DNA of 64,000 nucleotides from Acidocella sp. 20-57-95 (GTDB taxonomy: Bacteria; Pseudomonadota; Alphaproteobacteria; Acetobacterales; Acetobacteraceae): NCBI GenBank assembly GCA_002255575.1, contig NCAT01000004.1:1-64000 (forward strand). Reading direction: 5' to 3'. The position numbers and the translations under genes are program-made. This document shows, one piece after another, positions 8,732 to 16,563 of this stretch. The stretch's first letter is position 1. Every line of letters begins with the position of its first letter. The notes beneath the pieces were generated by a model. It saw only the letters and a list, made by a program, of their open reading frames with translations. It was not told the origin of the DNA and searched no databases.

Positions 8732-10330
8732 TTAATTGGTCACAACCTGCTGGGCCTGGGTTAATTCAGTCACCAGACGGCGCGCCAGCCATACCGCCCG
8801 CTCAAACAAAATGGTCATGCGGAACAGTGCCTCCTGGCCGTCGGCGGCAACGTCTTCGCTCCCCAGTTTTTGGCGCATTTCGGTCATCATGGCGTTGCGG
8901 TCACCTAGCAGCCGCAGCACGAAATCCGGGTCATCAACGCCAAAGCTGGCGGCATGGTCTGAGACAAACCCCATCAGGACATGCAGGGATTCCACCAGCC
9001 GGCCGGCCGCTGGCAACCCAGCCGCTTGCGGTGCGGCAGCCGCCAGCTCAGCCAGTGCCTCGTTCAGCGCGGCCACATTGCCGACCGCATTTCGCAGCAG
9101 CAGTGAGGCTGCGACCAAATTACGGCCCGGCTGCTGGTCTAGCAGACTGACCAAGTAATTTTGAATGATTACCGCCAGGTCCGCACCTGCACTACGCAAT
9201 ACGGCGGCGGGCGGGGTTGTCATGTCAGGGTTGGCGCGCACACGGTCCAGCAACATCGGTACCCGGGCGGTCAGCCGCGCTAATTCGCGCAGCACGAGGT
9301 CTAGCGCCACAGGCGGGTCATTTAAGGCTTCACGCAGCAAAAATACCGGCTGCGCCAACGCCTCAGACTCCGCTGGCGGCTTCCAGCGTGACAGCAGCAC
9401 CGCGAACGGCTTACCGAGTAAGCTCGCCGTGAGTGCCCCAATTAGCTGGGCCGCGGTAAAAATAAGCGCGATCTGGCCGCTCGGATGACTGCCAATCATT
9501 GCGATGATGGTGTTGATTTGGGCCGGGCAAAGCGCCCCCAACACGGCAAGAACTGCCAGCAGTAAGGAGCCCGCCAGTTTTTGTACCGCCTGCAACCCAA
9601 AAACCATGCGCCCCGATGAATTTTCGCCCTGCAATTTCAGAACATTATTGAGGATGCCCGCAGCGTTGGCCGCCGCGATCAGTGGCAGCGCGGCGGGCAC
9701 GGTGAGCAAACCATTAATTACGGCGGCGACGGCAATGGCGGCGGCGACCGAGGATGACTGGGTCAACAGCGACAAACCGGCGCCGATGCCAATCAGAAGG
9801 CTGGGCGACTGCAAAACATAAGCTAGCACGCCGTTGGCAGTGAGTGCCTCACGCACCGGGTCCACCGAGGTAGAGACGACCTGCATCCCAAACAGCAGCA
9901 AGGCGGCGCCAAACGCGGCATCCATCAGATTGCGCCGGCGATCAGTGCTATCGAGCTTGAAGTAGGTAGCAAAGCCGACCAGCCCGATGACATAGCTGGC
10001 AGAGGTTGCCAGATTAACGGCGACCAAAATCGGCAGCAAAGCCGTGCCAACATTCGACCAAGCCGGTGAGACCAGGACCCAGATTGTGGGCGGCATGCCA
10101 GCACGGATCAGGCCCAGGATGATCCAGGATACCGCCGTCGAGCTTTGGGTCAGGAGCCCGGCGACCATCCCGCCGACCGCACTGCTGCCCGGACCGCGCA
10201 AGGCTTTGGCAAAACTGGCCCGCGCCCGGTGGCCAACCAAAGGCACCAAGTTAACCGATAAAGACTTAACACCTATGAAAAACAGCCCCAGCCCCCCGAG
10301 CATAGGTGCGAGCGTGTGGAATATGCTCAC
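8732..10330 (-). CDS. Na/Pi-cotransporter-family membrane protein with PhoU-like tail
   Basis: The protein has two inverted halves of membrane helices, each with the family signature: LLTQSSTAVSW in the first and LLTQSSSVAAA in the second. These QSS(S/T) motifs form the ion and phosphate site in SLC34/NptA-type carriers. The last 200 residues are helical and Leu/Ala-rich, as in the PhoU-like domain fused to bacterial YjbB/NptA proteins. I place the start at the GTG at 10330 (about 532 residues) because GGGAG lies nine bases upstream; an ATG at 10387 would add 19 polar residues. It likely moves phosphate with sodium across the inner membrane, and YjbB-type members have been linked to export. 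It stands between unrelated signalling genes. Confidence 0.85.
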   Translation of the reverse strand: MSIFHTLAPMLGGLGLFFIGVKSLSVNLVPLVGHRARASFAKALRGPGSSAVGGMVAGLLTQSSTAVSWIILGLIRAGMPPTIWVLVSPAWSNVGTALLPILVAVNLATSASYVIGLVGFATYFKLDSTDRRRNLMDAAFGAALLLFGMQVVSTSVDPVREALTANGVLAYVLQSPSLLIGIGAGLSLLTQSSSVAAAIAVAAVINGLLTVPAALPLIAAANAAGILNNVLKLQGENSSGRMVFGLQAVQKLAGSLLLAVLAVLGALCPAQINTIIAMIGSHPSGQIALIFTAAQLIGALTASLLGKPFAVLLSRWKPPAESEALAQPVFLLREALNDPPVALDLVLRELARLTARVPMLLDRVRANPDMTTPPAAVLRSAGADLAVIIQNYLVSLLDQQPGRNLVAASLLLRNAVGNVAALNEALAELAAAAPQAAGLPAAGRLVESLHVLMGFVSDHAASFGVDDPDFVLRLLGDRNAMMTEMRQKLGSEDVAADGQEALFRMTILFERAVWLARRLVTELTQAQQVVTN

Positions 10331-10480
10331 AGAGAGCGGCTCCCGTTTGCGGCAAGTTTTCGAATCACGACCAGCCCTCTGCCACAAAAATTACGGAACC
10401 CAGATAACAAGCGCGTCATACAAGGAAAAATCTGCCCCCTTCAAGCCGCGTTGTGCAGCCTGAAGTCCGAAGATTACACG

Positions 10481-11611
10481 CTAATCGAACGTCACCATCA
10501 CGACAGAAAAATCGTCATCCAGCGGTCCCGGACGGGCGGCGGCCCGCACCGCATTATAGAGCCGTTGCGGCTCATCAACGCCCGGCTGCGAAGGTTGCAA
10601 CATAATTTGGCGCAAATCCTCCATGCCCCATTGCTGCCCATCCTGCGTGACAATTTCAAACACGCCATCACTGAATATAAAAATTTTGGAGCCCGGTGGC
10701 ATCTCGGCGGTACCGTTGACCCATTTGCCGAAGGGTAGCATGCCGATGACCGGGCTACGCTGCCAGAGCGGCATAGGGTCCGGGGTTTCCGGGGTGACCA
10801 AAAAGGATGGGTGATGACCGGCAGCACAAAACTTCAACTGGCGGGTGCGCAGATCGTAGGCAAAGCACCAAAGTGAGAACATCAGCCCGTTATGTTCCTC
10901 CATCGGGAACACCTCGTTCACGCCAGCCGCAACCTTTGCAGGGTCTTCAAAATCAACCCCCGGCAAAGCCCGGCGGCGCAGCGCATTGGCTACGTTTGCC
11001 GCATGCATGGCTGAGCCGATGCCGTGGCCGGATACATCGAGCAGGAAGCCGGTAAAAATATTTTCGTTGAGATATTGGTAACCAAACGCATCACCGCCAA
11101 GCTTGGTGGACGGAATGAAGCACCATTCGGTTTTGATCGGGCCGGTTGTGATCGGTTGCGGCAAAATGGCGCGCACATAATCCTCAGCCCGTTTCAAATC
11201 CGCGCTTAACTCGTCTTCCTGGGCCACTTCATGCGGAACCCGGCGCTCATATCGCACTGCAAACGAGCCGAGCATGAATTGGGTGCCGCTGCGCAAAGCA
11301 GTCGGCCGTTCTAGCCTTACACCGTCGATGCGGGTGCCGTTGGTGGAGCCGAGATCGGTCAGCATCGCATAATCGCCTTGGATTTCGATACGGCAATGGC
11401 GGCGAGATACTTCCGGGCTGGCAATTACAATCTCGGCTGGTGCCACGCGGCCGATGGTCGCCCCGCCAGCAGGTACCTGACGGCGAACTTGGCTACCATT
11501 TTCGGGGAAATTCAAATAATGCGCGAACTCGATCACCGGGGCAGGGCCGATCATGCTTCGGCCGACAACGGTTTGTTCGGTTAGCTCGATATTATCGTCA
11601 TCATTGCTCAT
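10481..11611 (-). CDS. FHA domain plus PP2C/SpoIIE-type phosphatase
   Basis: This 376-residue cytoplasmic protein has a phosphopeptide-binding FHA domain at about residues 40-115 (GRVAPAEIVI, VSRRHCRIE, STNGTRIDG) and an RsbU/SpoIIE-type PP2C domain at about 160-375. The PP2C metal motifs are present: GGDAFGYQ, DVSGHGIGSAMHA, AGHHPSFL, FSDGVFE and DDDFSVVMV. Such phosphatases dephosphorylate the STAS antagonist in partner-switching cascades. The STAS and HATPase genes start on the opposite strand only 190 bases away, which supports that role. The FHA domain implies docking on a phosphothreonine protein, for which the Ser/Thr kinase at 5110 or its targets are natural candidates. All key residues are present, so it should be active. 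Confidence 0.9.
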   Translation of the reverse strand: MSNDDDNIELTEQTVVGRSMIGPAPVIEFAHYLNFPENGSQVRRQVPAGGATIGRVAPAEIVIASPEVSRRHCRIEIQGDYAMLTDLGSTNGTRIDGVRLERPTALRSGTQFMLGSFAVRYERRVPHEVAQEDELSADLKRAEDYVRAILPQPITTGPIKTEWCFIPSTKLGGDAFGYQYLNENIFTGFLLDVSGHGIGSAMHAANVANALRRRALPGVDFEDPAKVAAGVNEVFPMEEHNGLMFSLWCFAYDLRTRQLKFCAAGHHPSFLVTPETPDPMPLWQRSPVIGMLPFGKWVNGTAEMPPGSKIFIFSDGVFEIVTQDGQQWGMEDLRQIMLQPSQPGVDEPQRLYNAVRAAARPGPLDDDFSVVMVTFD

Positions 11612-11801
11612 TTGTCTGCTCGCACTCTCATGCCATAGCCGTTACAACGTACATCAAAACGTCACGCGAATCTCTTGTCCTCGTTTGTTAGCAGGCAACA
11701 GGGCATCTTGTAACCTCTAAGCGCGTCTGGCATTGACTATAAACAGGGAACCGGGCCGATCCCGGCCAAAGCCGCCTGGCGGCCTATATGTGGAGCAAAT
11801 G

Positions 11802-12146
11802 ATGCCTATTAAGATCGAAGACCTTGCCGACGGCGTAACAAAAGTGGTGATTTCAGGCCGGATTGATATCGCAGGTGCAGCAGATATTGATATGCCGATG
11901 AGCATTGTGGGCGGCAGCCGGCGTAATGTAGTGATTGATCTGTCAGGCGTGGAATTCATGGCCTCCCTCGGGCTGCGCAGCATCGTGCTGAGCGGCAAGT
12001 CGATTATGAGCAAGGGCGGCAAAGTGGTTCTGCTGGCGCCACAACCGGCCGTTGAAGAAGTGATCACCACCAGTGGCATTGATGAACTGATACCCATCTA
12101 CAAAGATGAAGCCGCCGCGATCGCTGCCGTAACACCCGCCGCCTGA
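11802..12146 (+). CDS. STAS-domain anti-sigma factor antagonist (SpoIIAA/RsbV-like)
   Basis: The 114-residue protein is a bare STAS domain. The segment VVIDLSGVEFMASLGLRSIV matches the region carrying the regulated Ser (here the Ser of ASLG). Two overlapping ATG codons occur at 11799 and 11802; I prefer 11802 because GGAG at 11792-11795 then has a six-base spacing. In known systems the unphosphorylated STAS protein binds the HATPase kinase and frees its partner, and a PP2C enzyme resets it. Those two partners are the next gene (7 bases on) and the divergent gene at 10481. No sigma factor lies nearby, so the final target is open. Confidence 0.9.
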   Translation: MPIKIEDLADGVTKVVISGRIDIAGAADIDMPMSIVGGSRRNVVIDLSGVEFMASLGLRSIVLSGKSIMSKGGKVVLLAPQPAVEEVITTSGIDELIPIYKDEAAAIAAVTPAA

Positions 12147-12153
12147 GCTTACC

Positions 12154-12594
12154 ATGACCGGGCTTGCCTCCGGACCGGACATTTTACGGATTACATCGGC
12201 ACTCTCTGAGCTGTCGCGGCTGTACCCCTGGTTCGCAGAAGCGGCAGCCCGGCACAGTTTGCCATCGGCGCTGGTTCAGAAAATGCATGTGGTGCTTGAA
12301 GAATCAGTCATGAACGTGGCCATGCATGCCTACGCGCCGGGCAGCCAGGAGGAAATTACCATCCGGTTGCACGCCCAGACTGGCATGGCGGAACTGGTGG
12401 TCGAGGATCACGGTCCGGCATTTGATCCTGTTGCCGCCCCCGAAAAACCGCGCGCTGAATCCTTGCTGGATGCCGAAATTGGTGGGTTGGGTTTGCGGCT
12501 GGTGCGGCGCTTTTGCAAGGATATTTCCTACGCGCGCGTTGATGGGACCAACCAGTTAACCCTGCGTTTTGCCTACGAGCCCGAAACGGCTTAG
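12154..12594 (+). CDS. HATPase-type serine kinase / anti-sigma factor (RsbW-like)
   Basis: The 146-residue GHKL ATPase has an N box (VLEESVMNVAMHAY, with the Glu and Asn for Mg-ATP), a G1 box (VVEDHGPAFDP) and a G2-like GGLGLRLVRRF. This is the RsbW/SpoIIAB class, which phosphorylates a STAS partner and sequesters a sigma factor or other effector. It follows the STAS gene by seven bases, and the divergent FHA-PP2C gene completes the switch. The TIR-WD40 gene starts 82 bases after its stop on the same strand and may be cotranscribed. The class assignment is sure; the sequestered partner is unknown. Confidence 0.9.
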   Translation: MTGLASGPDILRITSALSELSRLYPWFAEAAARHSLPSALVQKMHVVLEESVMNVAMHAYAPGSQEEITIRLHAQTGMAELVVEDHGPAFDPVAAPEKPRAESLLDAEIGGLGLRLVRRFCKDISYARVDGTNQLTLRFAYEPETA

Positions 12595-12676
12595 CCGCCC
12601 TGCTTGACGCAAGCGGCGGATCGAGGATTCGTTAGATTTGCTTTTTTCCGGCTTCACTTTCGTGTACGGATCAAAC

Positions 12677-14302
12677 ATGGCGCATGATGTTTTCATAAGC
12701 TACTCGAAGTCTGACAAACCGACCGCAGATGCGGTATGTGCCTATTTGGAAGCCCACCAGATACGTTGCTGGATCGCGCCACGCGATATTCTGCCATCGG
12801 CTGACTGGGGGGAGTCGATCATCGATGCTCTGGCCGCCGCCCAAGCCATGGTGTTGGTGTTCTCCGCCGGGGCCAATTCATCGGTGCAGGTGAAACGGGA
12901 AGTTGAGCGCGCGGTGCATTTGGGCATCCCGATCATTCCGCTACGGATCGAAGATGTGGCGCCCACCAAATCACTCGAATTTTTCTTGAGCATGCCCCAT
13001 TGGCTCGATGCATTTACCGAGCCCATGGAGCGGCATCTGCAATATCTCGTCGAGGTATTGCAGCGCGTATTGACAGGGCCCGACGGCAAACCCCGCAAAT
13101 CAACCAGCGTGCCGTACGAGGCCACGTTGGTGACACCGCCGGAACCACCGGCACCCATTACACCGCCGCCCATCGCCGCTCCACCCATCGCGGATGCACC
13201 GACAGTGGCACCACCGACCGCGCCCCCGCCCCCACCGCGCTCTGCATCGCCGCCGGCGTTCGACCCGCAACCACCTGTTTCGGCACCAAAACCCAAATTG
13301 CTTGAACGCCGTGAGATGCTCGGCGTTCTGGCCGGGATCGGCGTGATGGCCATCGGCGGCAGCTATTTTCTGCTGGCAGGCAAAGGCGGGTCTGGGGGGA
13401 GCGCTGTGGTCCATATGCCGCCGCCGCCGCGCACCCTCACCGGCCATGTGGGAAGCGTCAACGCCGTGGCATTTTCGCCCGATGGTAAGAGCTTGGCGTC
13501 TGGCGGCGCTGATAAAATCATTCGCATCTGGGATCTGGTAACTGGAACCGTGACCAAATCCGTCATGGGCCATAAAGACACGGTGCAATGCCTTGCTTAC
13601 GCGGCAGCGTTAAACCGCCTTGGCTCAGCCAGCAATGACCGCACCGTCCGGTTATGGAACCTTGCCGATTACAGCATTACCAATACGCTGTTTGGCCATA
13701 TGGATAACGTGAATTTCCTAGCCTTCAACCCAAGTAACAGTCAGGTTGCTTCATGCAGCACAGATGGTACTGTGAAATTTTGGGATACGTCGAGCGGTAG
13801 CCTGCAAAATTCGATTACGGTCGATACCAAGCAATTGGTTACCTCGGTGGCTTATTCACCTGATGGCAGCAAGCTCGCCTCCAGCTGTGGCAATGGCGAT
13901 GCAAATATCTGGGATGTGGCGACGCAAGCTAAATTGCTGAGCGCGACCACTGGTAATTCGGCCGTGCAAACTGTGGCATTTTCGCCAAATGGCGGCCAAT
14001 TCGCATCTGCTGGCAACGACAAAAACATCACCTTGTGGGACAGTGCAACCGGCAACAAACTGATGACCCTTAGCGGCCATACGGAGATTGTTGAAACCGT
14101 TATATTTGCAGCCGATGGCCGTACCTTATTCTCTGGTAGCGACGACAAAACCATCAAAATCTGGGATGTGGCGAGTGGCAAAGCGCTGTTTACGCTCACG
14201 GGTCATACGAGTGCGATCTATTGCTTAGCGCTTTCACCTGATGGCAAAACCCTGGCTTCCGCCAGTACCGACCAGACCGTGAAATTGTGGGACCTGTCCT
14301 GA
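12677..14302 (+). CDS. TIR domain, transmembrane segment and WD40 propeller fusion
   Basis: I chose the ATG at 12677 because the TIR domain begins at once with AHDVFISYSKSDK; the in-frame ATG at 12638 adds 13 residues of no known use. The protein is 541 residues: TIR (TIR_2 type) at 1-130 with BB-loop-like IAPRDILPSADW, a Pro-rich linker, a membrane segment at about 213-235 (LGVLAGIGVMAIGGSYFLLA), and seven WD40 repeats at about 250-540 (TLTGHVGSVNAVAFSPDGK and similar). By topology the TIR part would be cytoplasmic and the propeller extracytoplasmic. Glu75 in the KREVERA helix is where NAD-cleaving TIR domains carry their catalytic Glu, so NADase activity is possible but not shown. It follows a partner-switch module, suggesting signalling or a regulated defence-like output. 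Confidence 0.88.
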   Translation: MAHDVFISYSKSDKPTADAVCAYLEAHQIRCWIAPRDILPSADWGESIIDALAAAQAMVLVFSAGANSSVQVKREVERAVHLGIPIIPLRIEDVAPTKSLEFFLSMPHWLDAFTEPMERHLQYLVEVLQRVLTGPDGKPRKSTSVPYEATLVTPPEPPAPITPPPIAAPPIADAPTVAPPTAPPPPPRSASPPAFDPQPPVSAPKPKLLERREMLGVLAGIGVMAIGGSYFLLAGKGGSGGSAVVHMPPPPRTLTGHVGSVNAVAFSPDGKSLASGGADKIIRIWDLVTGTVTKSVMGHKDTVQCLAYAAALNRLGSASNDRTVRLWNLADYSITNTLFGHMDNVNFLAFNPSNSQVASCSTDGTVKFWDTSSGSLQNSITVDTKQLVTSVAYSPDGSKLASSCGNGDANIWDVATQAKLLSATTGNSAVQTVAFSPNGGQFASAGNDKNITLWDSATGNKLMTLSGHTEIVETVIFAADGRTLFSGSDDKTIKIWDVASGKALFTLTGHTSAIYCLALSPDGKTLASASTDQTVKLWDLS

Positions 14303-14322
14303 AAATATTTACCCCGCATGGC

Positions 14323-14336
14323 TTGATCTAGATCAA
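14323..14336 (+). promoter_or_regulatory. FNR/ANR-type binding site upstream of the PHA/acetate operon
   Basis: TTGATCTAGATCAA is a perfect palindrome matching the FNR consensus TTGAT-N4-ATCAA. It lies 56 bases before the ATG at 14393, a good place for a site activating the small-gene, phaC, pta and ackA string. CRP-family proteins with related half-sites cannot be excluded. The match to the consensus is exact; the regulation itself is inferred. Confidence 0.7.
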
Positions 14337-14392
14337 GGTAAAATTGCAAAATAGCAGCTTCCATATAGCAACATCCCCGACAGGAGATTGCG

Positions 14393-14659
14393 ATGAGTGA
14401 AGCCAAATCATCTGATACGAGCCTGCTCACTACCTATCAGGACATGTTTCTGGCGCACCAGAAACTCTTTCCCTACACGAATTTTGCCAAACGCTACGCG
14501 CAAGCGGCACGTTTTGTTATGGAAGCACAGGTTGGTTACGCGCAGGCGCTGCTGCGGGGGCAGGCCATTTTGCTCGGTGCCGAAACTGGGCAACCGAAAT
14601 CCGGCGCCGAAATCGGACCGTGCGAGGCGGCGAAACAGCCTGAATATATGACTGAATGA
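14393..14659 (+). CDS. Small conserved-looking protein ahead of PHA synthase, possibly phasin-like
   Basis: The 88-residue ORF has a strong ribosome site (AGGAG eight bases before the ATG) and is the first gene after the FNR-type site, so it is very likely real. The middle is helical and amphipathic (FAKRYAQAARFVMEAQVGYAQALLRGQ), with no membrane segment or Cys motif. Phasins, which coat PHA granules, are small helical proteins often encoded beside phaC, so a granule role is possible, but I recognise no phasin signature. The 194 bases after it, before phaC, contain only a short direct repeat (GTTTGAATGAGA twice near 14720) and no further gene. Confidence 0.6.
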   Translation: MSEAKSSDTSLLTTYQDMFLAHQKLFPYTNFAKRYAQAARFVMEAQVGYAQALLRGQAILLGAETGQPKSGAEIGPCEAAKQPEYMTE

Positions 14660-14853
14660 ATTCAATGAAATCTGCGCAAGCGCTTTCTGTGGTGCGGGCA
14701 TAACCCTTGCGGCCACCGGTTTGAATGAGACCAGTTTGAATGAGAAGGCCGAGCCCTTCGTCACACCGGTAACCGACGCGTTGCATGGCCCGATCCCTCA
14801 GCTGTGTGATGTGTGCAACGTTGGCCAGCTTCTGGTGGCGTGAGGAAATACCC

Positions 14854-16554
14854 ATGACAGACCTGTCCGAAATCCCGGTCTTTGACCGCATCTTGCACGC
14901 GGCGGAGGCAAAATTCACCGGCGGACTTTCACCAACCGCCATCGGCATCGCTTGGGCAGACTGGCTGGTGCATCTGGCCAACCAGCCAGGCCGACAGGCG
15001 GCCCTGGTGCAAGCGGCTGCAAAAGACGCGGTCGCAATCTGGTGCCAGGCCCTGGGCCTGCCGGCAGAGACAGTGACCCCACCGCACGATGACCGGCGCT
15101 TTGCGCATCCAGGCTGGCAGGAAAAAAATATCTCGGTCGTTGCGCAAGCGTTTTTGCGCAGCGAACGCTGGTGGAAAAACGCTACCACCGCGATACCCGG
15201 CGTGGCGTTGCCGCATGAACGTATTGTGAGCTTTACCGCCCGGCAGGCGCTGGACATGGTCTCACCTTCCAACATCGCGCTGCTGAACCCGGAAGTGATC
15301 GAAGCGACCCGCGCTAGTAATGGCAGTAACCTCGCCAGCGGGCTGTATCATTTGATGCATGATGCGCAGCAAGGCGGCGCCGCAACTGCTTTGCCGCTGA
15401 CGCCGGGTAAGGATGTAGCCATCACACCAGGCCGGGTGGTGTTCCGCAACGCGTTGATCGAGCTGCTGCAGTATCAGCCAGCCACTGAGACCGTGCGGCC
15501 CGAGCCGATTCTGATTGTACCGGCCTGGATCATGAAATATTACATTCTTGATTTGTCGCCACAAAATTCCATGATCCGGTACCTGGTGGCCCAAGGCTTC
15601 ACGGTGTTCTGCATTTCCTGGACCAACCCAAGTGCTGCGTTGCGCGGTATGGGGCTTGATGACTACCGCAAGCTCGGCGTGATGGCAGCTATCGATGCCG
15701 CCAGCGCTATTTGTAACAGTGCGAAAATTCACGCCGCTGGCTATTGTTTGGGGGGCACGCTGCTGAGTATCGCCGCCGCTGCCATGGCGCGTGACCATGA
15801 TGAGCGGCTCGCCGGCCTGACCTTGCTGGCCGCCCAGACCGATTTCACCGAGGCCGGCGAATTACAGCTTTTCATCACTGAAGCGCAACTGGCGTTTCTT
15901 GATGATGTGATGTGGGCAAAAGGCTATTTAGAATCTTCCCAAATGGCCGGGGCATTTCAGATGCTGCGCTCGAATGATCTGATCTGGTCGCGGTTGATCC
16001 GGCGCTATTATCTGGGTGAGGAAGATCACCCCAATGACATGATGTCCTGGAATATGGACGCCACACGCATGCCATTTCGAATGCATTCCGAATATCTGCA
16101 CATGCTGTTCCTCAACAATGACTTGGCCGAAGGCCGCTTACTGGCGGGTGGGCGGAAAATATCGGTCGCGGATATTCATGTGCCATTTTTTGTGATCGGG
16201 ACCGAGACTGACCATGTGGCACCCTGGCGTTCAGTTTATAAGATCCATTTGCTCAATTCTGGGGATATTACGTTTGTTCTAACCTCCGGCGGGCATAATG
16301 CCGGGGTGGTGAGCGAGCCTTTACACCCACATCGGCATTACCGGCTACTGCACCGCGCGCCCGAAGCGCATTATCACGCGCCGGAAGATTGGCAGGCGCA
16401 GGCACCCGTTACAGAAGGGTCCTGGTGGCGCCCATGGGTTGAATGGCTGCATGCCCGTTCCGGCCCGGCCGTGGAACCGCCCGCCATGGGGAATGAGCCA
16501 GCCGGATTCCCAGCACTTGAAGCGGCACCCGGACAATATATTTTCCAACGCTGA
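14854..16554 (+). CDS. phaC: Poly(3-hydroxyalkanoate) synthase, class I type
   Basis: The start at 14854 follows GAGGAAA with good spacing; an upstream in-frame ATG at 14785 has no such site. The 566-residue enzyme polymerises (R)-3-hydroxyacyl-CoA into storage polyester. The lipase-like box is GYCLGG with nucleophile Cys298; Asp453 (TETDHVAPW) and His481 (GGHNAG) complete the triad. The N-terminal part has the usual RFAHPGWQ and SPSNIALLNPEV segments of PhaC. The gene sits before MaoC-Pta and acetate kinase on one strand with 9-base and overlapping junctions, downstream of an FNR-type site. This suggests polymer synthesis as an electron and carbon sink when oxygen is low. No reductase or thiolase is in this operon, though a thiolase lies at 46.2 kb. 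Confidence 0.93.
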   Translation: MTDLSEIPVFDRILHAAEAKFTGGLSPTAIGIAWADWLVHLANQPGRQAALVQAAAKDAVAIWCQALGLPAETVTPPHDDRRFAHPGWQEKNISVVAQAFLRSERWWKNATTAIPGVALPHERIVSFTARQALDMVSPSNIALLNPEVIEATRASNGSNLASGLYHLMHDAQQGGAATALPLTPGKDVAITPGRVVFRNALIELLQYQPATETVRPEPILIVPAWIMKYYILDLSPQNSMIRYLVAQGFTVFCISWTNPSAALRGMGLDDYRKLGVMAAIDAASAICNSAKIHAAGYCLGGTLLSIAAAAMARDHDERLAGLTLLAAQTDFTEAGELQLFITEAQLAFLDDVMWAKGYLESSQMAGAFQMLRSNDLIWSRLIRRYYLGEEDHPNDMMSWNMDATRMPFRMHSEYLHMLFLNNDLAEGRLLAGGRKISVADIHVPFFVIGTETDHVAPWRSVYKIHLLNSGDITFVLTSGGHNAGVVSEPLHPHRHYRLLHRAPEAHYHAPEDWQAQAPVTEGSWWRPWVEWLHARSGPAVEPPAMGNEPAGFPALEAAPGQYIFQR

Positions 16555-16563
16555 GGTTTCCCC

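Noticed and set aside
12677..14302. Thoeris-like or CBASS-like antiphage system around the TIR gene
   Set aside because: No ThsA-like, cyclase or other effector partner is nearby; the neighbours form a partner switch instead, so a known defence system is not supported.
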